DNA of 64,000 nucleotides. Source: Sorghum bicolor (lineage: Eukaryota > Streptophyta > Magnoliopsida > Poales > Poaceae). The translations under genes and the position numbers were made by a program. The notes beneath the pieces were generated by a model that saw nothing but the letters and a program-made list of their open reading frames with translations, was not told the origin of the DNA and did not search any database. Where the stretch lies: NCBI RefSeq assembly GCF_000003195.3, contig NC_012871.2:54675802-54739801 (forward strand), read 5' to 3'. Below, one piece after another: positions 20,546 through 30,733 of the stretch; the stretch's first letter is position 1; each line of letters starts with the position of its first letter.

Positions 20546-21155
20546 CACAAAATCTTTATTTGGTTTTCCATAGTTATGTATATTTAAATTCTAATATAAT
20601 ATAAGTATAAAGATAGATAGAAATACTTATCGGGATAAATGGGGGTGCTCTCCCCCAAGCTGAATTTTGACGTAATTTTTCTTGATGTAGCTAGCAGGTG
20701 GCAGAGGTGTATTTGAAAGTCAGCAGCATTCTGACAACGATTAGAATGTCCTCCGTCTGCTAGTCTTCTTGATTCTAAAATTCTGTGGAGCTCAAATAGA
20801 CAACAAAGCTTGTGGAACTGATTAAGTGTTAGCATAAATATCTAGCCTTTATCATGTTGAGACTCCTTAATAATTATTACTCCCTGTTTTTATATTTTCG
20901 TTTTATAAAGCAGAATAGAAATATTTATTTTATTTTTATGCCACATTGTGAATGTACTTATGGGTTTTATGCCACTCGTATACTCACATGGGGCTTACTA
21001 TTTTTCACATTTTTATTTTCTTTTTAGGATAGCATGAACATGATTAACTAAGTAAACTATTCGAAATAATTAAAAGGGAAAGGATAACTACCAAGTTTAC
21101 CTTTTGGCAAGGCGTTCGATGTTTTTAAGTCCTCTGAACGGGACTCTCCATTTTC
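19370..21155 (-). other. Non-coding internal region of element C (middle part)
   Basis: I see no gene. It contains the dyad GGACACTTGTCC (19713-19724), an (AT)n microsatellite at 20489-20542, and a stem-loop with polypurine-tract-like sequence at 20640-20662. It is colinear with H 58292-60364. Confidence 0.7.
20489..20542. repeat. (AT)n microsatellite
   Basis: About 27 uninterrupted AT units inside element C. H has a much shorter (TA)n at the matching place near 58861. Confidence 0.9.
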
Positions 21156-21388
21156 TCAATTGTCCTGGGATTCATTGGGTGGCGTAGTCGGTACTTCCGG
21201 CGGCGCCTCTTCTTCATGTATAGTTATCTTCTCTTTCCACACCTGACTCGGTGCTACGGTCTCCTCACGATAGTTCTGTTTAAACTCTACGTCTTCTGAC
21301 CTTACAACTTCTCCTTCATAGTCTGCCCATCCATCCTTGATGATTTGCCTCCTCTGGTTGCGGTTGCGTCGTTTTCTTACCTGCTTAC
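21156..21388 (-). pseudogene. C-terminal end of the element C gag-protease gene, cut off by B
   Basis: Minus strand reads on from the B insertion as QVRKRRNRNQRRQIIKDGW, then an acidic tail ending PNESQDN and a stop at 21156. The same residues follow the second protease domain in H. The last five bases, CTTAC (21384-21388), are one copy of B's target duplication. Confidence 0.8.
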
Positions 21389-22902
21389 TGTTGACACTAG
21401 CTAACACCACTTAGATACTAGGTTGTCATCCCTAGCATGGCGCCAGAGTGTACAAAGGTATTTATAAATGTAAAGGCTCTCTAGAAAATAATCTATTCTA
21501 TCCGTAAGCGCACAGATAAAACACCTCATTGTAGCATTTCACCAGGATAAGTATTCCAGCTATCGTTATTTATAATTTTGCTCTAGGGATCTAAAGAAGA
21601 TGGAATTAAATCAAGGGACAAAATCTATCAAGGCATAGACTAGAGATAAACTTGCAAGAACATGATTACTAATGAGAAACTCGTCACACAGTCACTTACT
21701 TTAGCAGGGGGTAAACCATAAAGATAATGATAATAAAGTATAAGTTCATGGGTAGATAGCACAGCGATTAGAAAATAGACTACTCCTCATATATGTAGGT
21801 GATGTCGGATTAGCTAGAGAATGGATTCTAAGTTATCTACTAACTACTAAGTCATAATCTACTCTAGTTATCTACAAGATCATATATAGCATAAAAGACT
21901 CTTCATTCATGTATAAGGAACATTGATAAAGTAAATCAGAACATCGCATGACTTACTCCACAATACCGGTTCTGCCTGTCCTAGCAACGGAGGGTGGACT
22001 ATATAAGAATCAACGAAGCTGTCACTATCGCGAACTACCACACGACTCGGCCAATAGGATACATTTGCAGATAAATAACATCTAAACACCACGCTCACAT
22101 GTGATCTATCACTTAACTCCCTCGCGACAAGAGCTAAGCGCTTTGCAAACTTATACATAAACTCATTATCAATTAGAACTATATCAAATATAGAACTAGA
22201 GCAAACTAAGAACATAATAATTAGAGACATAATGCAATTAGAACAATAGAATTAGAGAAATATATGAATAATACCAATCTTTATTACCGAAGATCCGAAT
22301 CCAGAGCGTAGTGCTCTACTTCTCTAAATGCTATCTAATCAACCTCTAAACTTGAAGGATTAGGGAGTAGCTAATTCTAATTCTTTGTGGGAGAGAAGCT
22401 CTAAACCCTAACTTTGATGGCTACCTCTGAATAATGATTTCTCCTCCTCTCCTCTAGGGGCCAGGGGGTCTGGTTTTATAGTCCCCTCAAGTGAACGTGA
22501 GCCATTGGATCAAACCGACATAGATTGTATGGTTTAGATTGATCCTTTAGGTCGGTGGAGTCTTGCCCCGAAGCAGAGTCCTGGTTGGAATCCAACCCTG
22601 GGCGGGCGCCCAAGGGGGGTGAGCGGGCGCCCTACCCCCGAGCCCGAATCGCTTCCCGTTCGTTCCCGTGGCTTCTGGATCCTTCTAGATTGAGGAAAAT
22701 TACGCGGCACGTAATTATCTCGTTGTAAACATGACATGTGGGTCTTCTCTCCATATTTTCTGATAAACCCCTGCAGAAATAGATAAACACCAAAACTCGT
22801 GGAATTCTGTCAGATAAAACCCTAATTCTAGATGTTTGTTTCATATTGATCCTTTTTCATGTTTATTTGATTATTAATTTTAGTACTTAAGGACCGTCAA
22901 CA
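21389..22902 (-). repeat. 3' LTR of element B (1514 bp)
   Basis: R and U5 match B's own 5' LTR. The U3 segment around 22490-22745 instead matches element A's 3' LTR and differs at many positions from B's 5' LTR. This suggests conversion or recombination after insertion. Confidence 0.92.
21907..22230 (-). CDS. Hypothetical LTR-encoded ORF, group 1 (B 3' LTR)
   Basis: 107 aa, open, with VVRDSDSFVDSYIV. It differs from the A copy at several residues (for example LVARELSDRSH for LDARELGDRSH). See 7457-7780 for the case for and against. Confidence 0.3.
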   Translation of the reverse strand: MSLIIMFLVCSSSIFDIVLIDNEFMYKFAKRLALVARELSDRSHVSVVFRCYLSANVSYWPSRVVVRDSDSFVDSYIVHPPLLGQAEPVLWSKSCDVLIYFINVPYT

Positions 22903-22940
22903 AACTCCCCCAAGCTTACCCTTTGCTCGTCCCTGAGCAA
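22903..22940 (-). other. Polypurine tract and hairpin of element B
   Basis: AAGCTTGGGGGAGTT (22903-22917, minus) with the TTGCTC/GAGCAA stem just upstream. Confidence 0.85.
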
Positions 22941-24430
22941 ACAGCTAAACTCAGATGGATCAGGAGTTGCTTCGATGTTTTCTTTTCTGACAGACACACA
23001 TGCTTTTACATAAAAATTCTTCCAGATTAAAGTGAAGTGTTATGAAGTTTAGTACCTGCACTTAAATCTTAAGTAATCGAAAGACAAAATAGTTAAGTCA
23101 AGCACTATCCCTCCTGTCTATACTTCACCTTTATTCTAGAGTTTTTCATAAGTTTTCAAAATAAAACTCAGAGTTCCCAGCAATAATCTCTCAAGTCTCT
23201 CTATATGTGGTATTTGTGGATCCTTACCATGATATCACTTACCTATAGCTAATGGAATATTTAAGTGGAGCTCATAGGAGTGAAAAACAGCTCATACATA
23301 TGTTGTCTAATCGAGCCATGGATCCAAAGGAACTCAGCATATAATTAAATCGAGATGTGCATGTGTGATGGAGTAAATGATAATGATGGTGAAAATGCAT
23401 AAGTGATAATAATAAAATTTAGTTCTCATTGCTCCTTATATTGCTATCTCTCCTCTTCTTTGATCTTTGCTTTGGGAGAACATGGGCTATCTTTTTCTTT
23501 CTTCTTTCTTCTTTTTTTTTCAGGTGGGTAATAGATACCCCTAATTCTACTGTCGGACACTTGTCCATTTTTTCCGCTCAAGTGGGCATCTTTGTACCCC
23601 TAATTCTACTTCGGACACTTGTCCATTTTTACCTCTCGTCTCACTCTTTTTCTTTCTTTTTCGAGGTTCCCGGGCACTTGCTCCTTTTTATTTCGTCGCA
23701 TATTTTTGCATAACCCATGCCTCTTCTGCATTGAATCTTTTTAGAGAGAGAGAATAACAATATTCGAGACAGTGAGTAAAAATATTTTTAGCAATTTTAA
23801 TGATTGATGATGGATGCTGTGGTAGATGTGTGCAAGTGAATATCTTAATTTAACCACATGAAAAGCTCCTAAGGGTCTACACAGCTCGATCAAACTCAAT
23901 GTAAATATAGTAAAAGATGTTATAGCAAGTATGGCTGTGGTATGTAATTTTGTTATGCTAGGAACTCATCATGTGATTTGTAAGTTTTCAAAAATAAATC
24001 TCTAGAACTTAGTGTAGTAGGAACAAGATAAACAGGAGCTCAACTTTATAGCATGCCTCTCTCTTACCTAGACTTTAGTTTTATGCTTCCCAAAGATAGT
24101 AATTTTAGTTTTAGTAATTCCTGGAAGAACTCTAATATAAAAGCTAGGTACTTGTAAGTAAGCAAACAGAGCAATTGTTCATCATTTCCATCATGTATCT
24201 TTTTGGTCTTTTTTATTTTTTTCTAGAGATTAAACTTAGCAGATAAAATAAAGCACACTTATCTACACACTCTTTTTATTTTGTTTTTATGTTTATAGAA
24301 TGCAGTCAATTAAAGCAAGAAAATATTTATTTGGTTTTCTAAGTTTTTCCTTTAAGATAAATTAAATACTAGAATAGAAAAGAATAAATAAGAAGAGCAA
24401 ATAGAAACTTACTTGATAAATTTAGGGAGG
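22941..24430 (-). other. Non-coding 3' internal region of element B
   Basis: I see no gene. It has the same two-copy TACCCCTAATTCTACT repeat as A (about 23536 and 23594) and the GGACACTTGTCC dyads. The outer dyad here is changed on one arm only (GAGCAAGTGCCC on minus). Confidence 0.7.
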
Positions 24431-24446
24431 AACTCCCCCAAGCTGG
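24431..24446 (-). other. Internal polypurine-tract-like copy in B (after the ORF1-like gene)
   Basis: Minus strand CCAGCTTGGGGGAGTT, 15 nt beyond the ORF stop at 24462. Confidence 0.6.
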
Positions 24447-24461
24447 ATGTTGACGTCGGTC

Positions 24462-26045
24462 TTACCCGATGTTCCAGAACCGCATCATGGTTGTGATGTT
24501 ATCGTTCATTGTTGTTGTATCTTGTCTCAGCTCTTGTACCGCAGTGGCATGGTCCTGGTTCCATTTTTGTTGCTCTTCCAGGAGTCTTCCATGTTCTGCT
24601 TGCGTGTTCTGGATGTCGAGGAGGGTGTTGTCGGTACGAGTGAAGAAAGCACCGGCCTCTTGATAGTAGTCATTCGTGAAGGCGTAGGAGGCATCGGAGT
24701 ATCGTCCTGCATCAAATTGGGGTGGAGGTCTGGATCCTGAAGCTCCATATGGATCAGTGGAGTACCTGCCCGTATGAAAAGGCGGGTTTGTCCACTGGTG
24801 ATCTTGGCTCTCCGGCCATGTCTCCTCTGTTGGCTCTTGTGGTTGCGCATGACGAGCCCATGGGTCTCGAAGGACTCGAGGGTTGTAATCGCAATAATGC
24901 AGGTGTGCTGCTTCTTCTGGTCCAGGGTCAGCTCCATACCAAGTGCGTTCTCGGTGAGTGGTTATCCTTTCAGATGCCACTCGCTGTGGAGTTCTCTGGT
25001 TCACTGGTGTTGCTGCAATCTCAATCAAAAAGTTTTGCACAGAGTAGAGGCCAAGGTTCGGGTTAGGTAACCGAATCTTGCTTTTATCATCATACAACAT
25101 GTACATTATATTTCCCTCTTTCTTTAACATCCGAGCTTGTCTAAATGTGTCATAGCCTTGATAAATTCTTAATTCTTCTATGAAGTCCAACGATGAGTTT
25201 TCTAATAAATGAAGATTAGAGGCTAGACGAGTGATAAGTGAAGTACATCCTACTGGTCCCTGAAGACTAGGTATACTAAGCCATTGTGAAACTAATAGTG
25301 TGACAGGTGAAGTGGGTACTTTACTAATAGCAGCATATAAAAGTTGTAAATCTCCTACTCTTACTTTCGTAATATCATCGCGATAGAAAAGATTGTACCC
25401 AAGCCATTTGTGAAACATCCTAAGAGTGGGGTGTTCCATGTCACTGGTTCGGGCTTGACTGTAAAAATTATCTCTAGATATTTCTCTCCAAAACTGGTCT
25501 CTCTCAAAATTGGGTAAATCTGAGTCAATGTTCAGGATGCATCTTGAAGAGAAACCAAGATGGTCGCTCAGCTCTCTCCAAGATAACATAATTTCCTGTT
25601 TAAACATCCGAAAAGCAATTCCCCCCTCATAGTATTGTAAAGTGCAAAGAAATTCGAGGGTGAGAAGACGAGAACCCAGCTCAGTTATATTCCAAAAATT
25701 TGTCCAACCCATCATTTGAAAAATTAAGTCAAATTCAGTGTCCATACCTGTTTCTCGTAGTAGGATTGGATCGATAGTAGGAGTGTGAATGAAATCTTTA
25801 TTCTTCAATTGCTGATAGACTTCCTTCTCTCTTCGGGTCTTCAATCCAAGGTCTCCTATCTTGAGAAGGACCTTGACTTGCTGGCCTGATGAAGATGATG
25901 GAGCTTGTGTGGGTGTCGGATCGACGCTCATCTCTGATGGCTGTGAGGAGTGTCGGGTTGAACTCCTTGTACCAATGTTCTTGAGAGCCTTCCCTGCATT
26001 TTTCACCTTCTTAAACATCCTGCAAACAAAAGTTGGCAAAAACAC
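24462..26045 (-). CDS. ATHILA-ORF1-like protein in the env position (element B), intact
   Basis: The frame is open for 527 aa from 26045. The more likely start is Met at 26018 (MFKKVKN), giving 518 aa, because the sequence just upstream looks like a splice acceptor (TTTGTTTGCAG). The order is a basic N-terminus, a Ser/Pro/Gln linker, an ATHILA-ORF1-like core with MGWTNFWNITELGS and EFLCTLQYYEGG, a Pro/His-rich region (RTWYGADPGPEEAAH), and a probable coiled-coil tail (LLEEQQKWNQ). No signal peptide or membrane helix is evident. It is the only long group 1 ORF without a lesion in this window. The family's function is unknown. Confidence 0.62.
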   Translation of the reverse strand: MFLPTFVCRMFKKVKNAGKALKNIGTRSSTRHSSQPSEMSVDPTPTQAPSSSSGQQVKVLLKIGDLGLKTRREKEVYQQLKNKDFIHTPTIDPILLRETGMDTEFDLIFQMMGWTNFWNITELGSRLLTLEFLCTLQYYEGGIAFRMFKQEIMLSWRELSDHLGFSSRCILNIDSDLPNFERDQFWREISRDNFYSQARTSDMEHPTLRMFHKWLGYNLFYRDDITKVRVGDLQLLYAAISKVPTSPVTLLVSQWLSIPSLQGPVGCTSLITRLASNLHLLENSSLDFIEELRIYQGYDTFRQARMLKKEGNIMYMLYDDKSKIRLPNPNLGLYSVQNFLIEIAATPVNQRTPQRVASERITTHRERTWYGADPGPEEAAHLHYCDYNPRVLRDPWARHAQPQEPTEETWPESQDHQWTNPPFHTGRYSTDPYGASGSRPPPQFDAGRYSDASYAFTNDYYQEAGAFFTRTDNTLLDIQNTQAEHGRLLEEQQKWNQDHATAVQELRQDTTTMNDNITTMMRFWNIG

Positions 26046-26891
26046 AACTGGTGGAAAATGTGAGATAAAATGTTGGTGGTTAGCTGTCCGGAGTGTCAGT
26101 AGTCAAGGGGTTAATTGTTCAAGACAAGTTTCTATTTTGGTAGAGCCTCCCCCTAAAGAACTTTTACTTCCGCTTAGACAACGGGATCACTACTTGCTAG
26201 GTGACAAACACTCTCTCATAAGAACTCCAACCTTCTCTTCCACTCTTCTCTTTCTTTCTACTCTCTTCTCTTTACTACAAAAGCTCCTTCTCGGGAAACT
26301 GAGATTTGTGTGGTTTTCTGAAGTGTTTGTGTGAAGAGAAGGGGAGCTGGAGGTGGCCTTTTATAGGAGGAAGAGGGGACAGGGCGGGCGCCCTTGGTAG
26401 GTGGGCGGGCGCCCACTTGTGATGCCCATCCTGGGTGTGCCTCCTCCACATGCTTCCTTGCTTTGATCTCACGCAGAATAATGTTGTGTTGGTGGTGGTT
26501 GGACGGTGGAAAGATGTCAAGTGAGTGGAAACATATTGGTGGATGAAATTATGTGATGGGATGTATGTGAGGTGAAGTGTATGAAATGTGGGACCCAAAG
26601 AGTGTGGGTCATGCTTCTAGAAGATTAATATGATTAAATACAATGCAGGAAAATCTATGAGAATCGAAACTTATTGAAAATGATATCGGAAAATATTTTT
26701 GTGCCTCCATAATAATTAATAATATGGGTTGTTACACACCACGAATATTATTTATATGGGGCTTTTTTTTATTATTATTATAATTATGCTATGAATGACT
26801 AAGAATTAATTATGCAAGAATTTAAATATGACAAAATTAATAATGTGGATAAATACCGATTTACCTCCCGGTGAGGGTTTGGGATTTTTAG
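26046..26891 (-). promoter_or_regulatory. Putative internal promoter and leader of the ORF1-like gene (B)
   Basis: GC dyads GGGCGCCCGCCC at 26403-26414 and 26382-26393 (minus) are spaced 21 bp. CCTATAAAAGG follows near 26357-26367, then a CT-rich leader to the ORF. From about 26600 to 26850 it is AT-rich and I see nothing else. Confidence 0.5.
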
Positions 26892-26905
26892 GTCCCCCAA
26901 GCTGG
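26892..26905 (-). other. Internal polypurine-tract-like copy in B (after protease)
   Basis: Minus strand CCAGCTTGGGGGAC, just beyond the gag-protease stop. The same site in A (4614-4627) is eroded to CCAGCTTAAGGGAC. Confidence 0.5.
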
Positions 26906-26918
26906 ACCTCCAATTCTT

Positions 26919-28867
26919 TTAATCTTCTGAGTTACCTTCCTCCGGAGATGATGTCTCCAGTGGTTCTTCATGAACTTCCTTGACTGTAGAGTCTCTCTCT
27001 GGTCTGGGTTTGAATGTGAAGTGTTCTTCTTGACCGTTTATGTTGAACTTGATTTCTCCCTTCCCGACATCAATGTGGGCATTGGCAGTGCTCAGAAATG
27101 GCCTTCCAAGGATGATGGACACTTTCGAGTCAGGACTCATGTCCAGTACTACGAAGTCTACTGGTACCAGGAAATCTCTGATCTTGACTGGAATGTTCTC
27201 GGCGATGCCCAACGGGTGTCGAACCGATTGATCCGCTAGTTGTAGGCACATTGATGTTGGTTCTAAGGCTGCATGATCAAGCTTTTTGTAGACTGATGCT
27301 GGCATCACACTGACACTTGCTCCGAGATCACAAAGTGCATTGTTGAAGTGTTGGTTTCCGATCGAGCAATCAATAGTGGGACATCCAGGATCTTCCTTCT
27401 TCTTTGGTGGCTTATTGAGGATGGCCGCACTACATTCTTCTGTCAGCTTGATAACCTCAGTGGTGGGCAGTGGTCTCTTCTTGTTAAGAATATCTCTGAT
27501 GTACTTTGCATATGTAGGTACCTGTATGGCATCGAGCAGAGGTATGTTGACATATAATTTCTGAATGACCTCTACAAACTTACCAAACTGCTCATCCGAC
27601 TGCAGTCCTCTGTTTCTTCTGGGAAATGGCAAATAGTTGGTGTCGTAAAAATCTTTCCTCATTTCTCCAGTTCTTGGTGGTTGGAGCAGATCTTCTGCTT
27701 CAACTGGGCCTTCTTCTTCTGCTGGTTCCACTGGTGCTGATGTTCTTTGTTTCTCTTTTGGGTATGGTGGATCTCTGGTAGCTTTGCCTCCTCTAGTAGT
27801 TATATTCTTTACCTGCTCAATGTTAGTAGCAACAGACAGTGCAGCAGCTATCTTTATTAATTTAAGTTCTACCCTTTTATTAAGAGTGTTTTGCTCATCA
27901 AAGGCAGTTAGTAGAAAATTCATTTTATTGTGTATATCTTTTAGAGATGATTCATTTGTATCTAGCCTTTGTTTAACTTCATCATTAATTTTGGTTTGTT
28001 GAGCAATTATCTCTTTTAATGAAAGTTGCTTGACAGTATTACCTGAATTCATACCTTTGCTATTGGGTTGACTTGAAGTTGGTTGATATTTGTATGCTGT
28101 CTCAATGGCCCTTTGTTCTTCTTTGAACTTGGCCCTCTGGTCAATCCAATGGAGCAAATTTTCCATCTTAGTTGATAATGCTTTTACTTCTTCTGGTATT
28201 TCTTCAGTTTGATGACATTGTTGAGCTTTATCTTGGAACCAGCTTTAGTTTTCTGCTATCTTATCCAAAAGTATCTCTGCTTTTCGAGTTGTAAGCTCCA
28301 AGAATGATCCTTTAGCAGATGCATCTAGGTACTCACGAGTCTTCTGGGTTAATCCATGGTAGAAGGTCTGCATAAGTAACCATGTAGTCATTCCATGGTG
28401 AGGACAATCTGATATGTATCCTTGAAAACGCTCCCATGCTTCTGAAATGGCTTCTGTCTTCTGCTGTTGGAAACTGACAATATTTCCTCTTAAGGCGGTT
28501 GTTTTGCCTATAGGGAAAAACTTTGATAGAAAGGCATCTGACAAGTTCGTCCAGTTGTTGATGTTATCTTGATGAGTGTAGAACCACTTCCTCGCTTTTC
28601 CTTCTAGTGAGATGGAAAAAGGTGAAGCAGTATGACGTCTTTGTCAACTCCGTTGATGTGGATTGTGCTCCTAATCTCTAAGAAATTCTGCAAGTGTGCA
28701 CTGGCATCTTCATGTGCCTTTCCACTGAATTGTGTAGCTTGTACCAAATTGATGAGGCTTGACTTGAGCTCAAACTCGGGTATTCCTTCTTCTACTGCAA
28801 ATCTTGGACCAGTTGGAATGTTGTCAAGACTTGGAGCAGAGAATGCTTGCAAGGTCTTTTGTGCCAT
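26919..28867 (-). pseudogene. gag-protease pseudogene of element B
   Basis: Start MAQKTLQAF at 28867. It has a capsid region, coiled-coil/Gln-rich linker, then retropepsin-like DLGASVSVM (about 27318-27329) and IILGRPFLS, ending EEGNSED at 26919. Lesions are a 1-bp loss near 28611 and TAA at 28245-28247 (CAA in A). The last 415 codons, spanning linker and protease, are open. It lacks a zinc knuckle and any RT. The lesions differ from those in A, so each copy decayed on its own after insertion. Confidence 0.8.
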
Positions 28868-29195
28868 AGCTTCAGCAATTGGTAGCTAGCTTCTTCTTCT
28901 CTTGATTGCTTTGGTTCTAATGATGAAGAGTTGAATGTACCCAAAGTCAATCCTGTTATACCCTGTATAAAAATATAAACATAGAAAAACAACAGGGTGA
29001 ACCTGCCAAAGCAGAGGTGCCTTGTTATGATTTCTCACTTAGTAGCTGTTTTATGCAATTATTTCTCTATAGTCTAGTCTAAAATTTTATATGAATAACC
29101 TTGATTGATTTTCTGGCTTTCCTTAATATTACCCTTTTGTTCCCTTTAATGACTTATTCCTGAGGCTCGTATAATTCCTATAAGATCCTATAATT

Positions 29196-29212
29196 CCCCG
29201 GCAACGGCGCCA
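29196..29212 (-). other. Primer binding site of element B (tRNA-Asp type)
   Basis: Minus strand TGGCGCCGTTGCCGGGG, 8 nt inside the 5' LTR. Confidence 0.85.
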
Positions 29213-29220
29213 GAAATGCT

Positions 29221-30733
29221 TGTTGACACTAGCTAACACCACTTAGATACTAGGTTGTCATCCCTAGCATGGCGCCAGAGTGTACAAAGGTATTTATAAA
29301 TGTAAAGGCTCTCTAGAAAATAATCTATTCTATCCGCAAGCGCACAGATAAAACACCTCATTGTAGCATTTCACCAGGATAAGTATTCCAGGTATCGTTA
29401 TTTATAATTTTGCTCTAGGAATCTAAAGAAGATGGAATTAAATCAAGGGACAAAATCTATCAAGGCATAGACTAGAGATAAACTTGCAAGAACATGATTA
29501 CTAATGAGAAACTCGTCACACAGTCACTTACTTTAGCAGGGGGTAAACCATAAAGATAATGATAATAAAGTATAAGTTCATGGGTAGATAGCACAGCGAT
29601 TAGAAAATAGACTACTCCTCATATATGTAGGTGATGTCGGATTAGCTAGAGAATGGATTCTAAGTTATCTACTAACTACTAAGTCATAATCTACTCTAGT
29701 TATCTACAAGATCATATATAGCATAAAAGACTCTTCATTCATGTATAAGGAACATTGATAAAGTAAATCAGAACATCGCATGACTTACTCCACAATACCG
29801 GTTCTGCCTGTCCTAGCAACGGATGGTGGACTATATAAGAATCAACGAAGCTGTCACTATCGCGAACTACCACACGACTCGGCCAATAGGATACATTTGC
29901 AGATAAATAACATCTAAACACCACGCTCACATGTGATCTATCACTTAACTCCCTCGCGACAAGAGCTAAGCGCTTTGCAAACTTATACATAAACTCATTA
30001 TCAATTAGAACTATATCAAATATAGAACTAGAGCAAACTAAGAACATAATAATTAGAGACATAATGCAATTAGAACAATAGAATTAGAGAAATATATGAA
30101 TAATACCAATCTTTATTACCGAAGATCCGAATCCAGAGCGTAGTGCTCTACTTCTCTAAATGCTATCTAATCAACCTCTAAACTTGAAGGATTAGGGAGT
30201 AGCTAATTCTAATTCTCTGTGGGAGAGAAGCTCTAAACCCTAACTTTGATGGCTACCTCTGAATAATGATTTCTCCTCCTCTCCTCTAGGGGCCAGGGGG
30301 TCTGGTTTTATAGTCCCCTCAAGTGAACGTGGGCCGTCAGATCAAACCGACATAGATTGTATGGTTTAGATTGATCCTTTAGGTCGGTGGAGAGCTGTCC
30401 CTATGCAGAGTCCTGATTGGCTTCCTGGCCAGGGCGGGCGCCCAAGGGGGGTGGGCGGCCACCCAGCTCCCGAGCCCGAATCGCGTCCCGTTCGTTCCCG
30501 TGGCTTCTGGATCCTTCTAGATTGAGGAAAATTGCGCGGTACGTAATTATCTCGTAGTAAACATGACATGTGGGCCTTCTCTCCATAATTCCTGATAAAC
30601 CCCTGCAGAAATAGATAACACCAAAACTCGTGGAATTCTGTCACATAAAACCCTAATTCTAGATGTTTGTTTCATATTGATCCTTTTTCATGTTTATTTG
30701 ATTATTAATTTTAGTACTTAAGGACCGTCAACA
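29221..30733 (-). repeat. 5' LTR of element B (1513 bp)
   Basis: Ends TGTTGAC/GTCAACA and followed by target copy CTTAC at 30734-30738. Its U3 differs strongly from B's 3' LTR between about 30320 and 30600 (one GC dyad mutated to GGGCGGCCACCC), while R/U5 is nearly identical. Confidence 0.93.
29739..30062 (-). CDS. Hypothetical LTR-encoded ORF, group 1 (B 5' LTR)
   Basis: 107 aa, open, one residue different (HHPLL for HPPLL) from the copy at 21907-22230. Same caveats as 7457-7780. Confidence 0.3.
   Translation of the reverse strand: MSLIIMFLVCSSSIFDIVLIDNEFMYKFAKRLALVARELSDRSHVSVVFRCYLSANVSYWPSRVVVRDSDSFVDSYIVHHPLLGQAEPVLWSKSCDVLIYFINVPYT

Larger units (their letters stand above)
21389..30733 (-). 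mobile_element. Element B: group 1 Athila-like element, complete, target duplication CTTAC
   Basis: LTRs at 21389-22902 and 29221-30733 enclose a gag-protease pseudogene, an open ATHILA-ORF1-like ORF and a polypurine tract. CTTAC at 21384-21388 and 30734-30738 is the target duplication, lying inside the protease gene of C. There is no RT, RNase H or integrase. Its internal region is about 6.3 kb, colinear with A. Confidence 0.94.

Noticed and set aside
24722..25070. Plus-strand ORFs opposite the ORF1-like gene (and 2128-2784 in A)
   Set aside because: Shadows of the Pro/Gln-rich C-terminal half. They have no support of their own.
25861..26334. 157-aa plus-strand ORF over the start of B's ORF1-like gene
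   Set aside because: Antisense to a recognised gene and its leader. The matching ORF in A is shorter.
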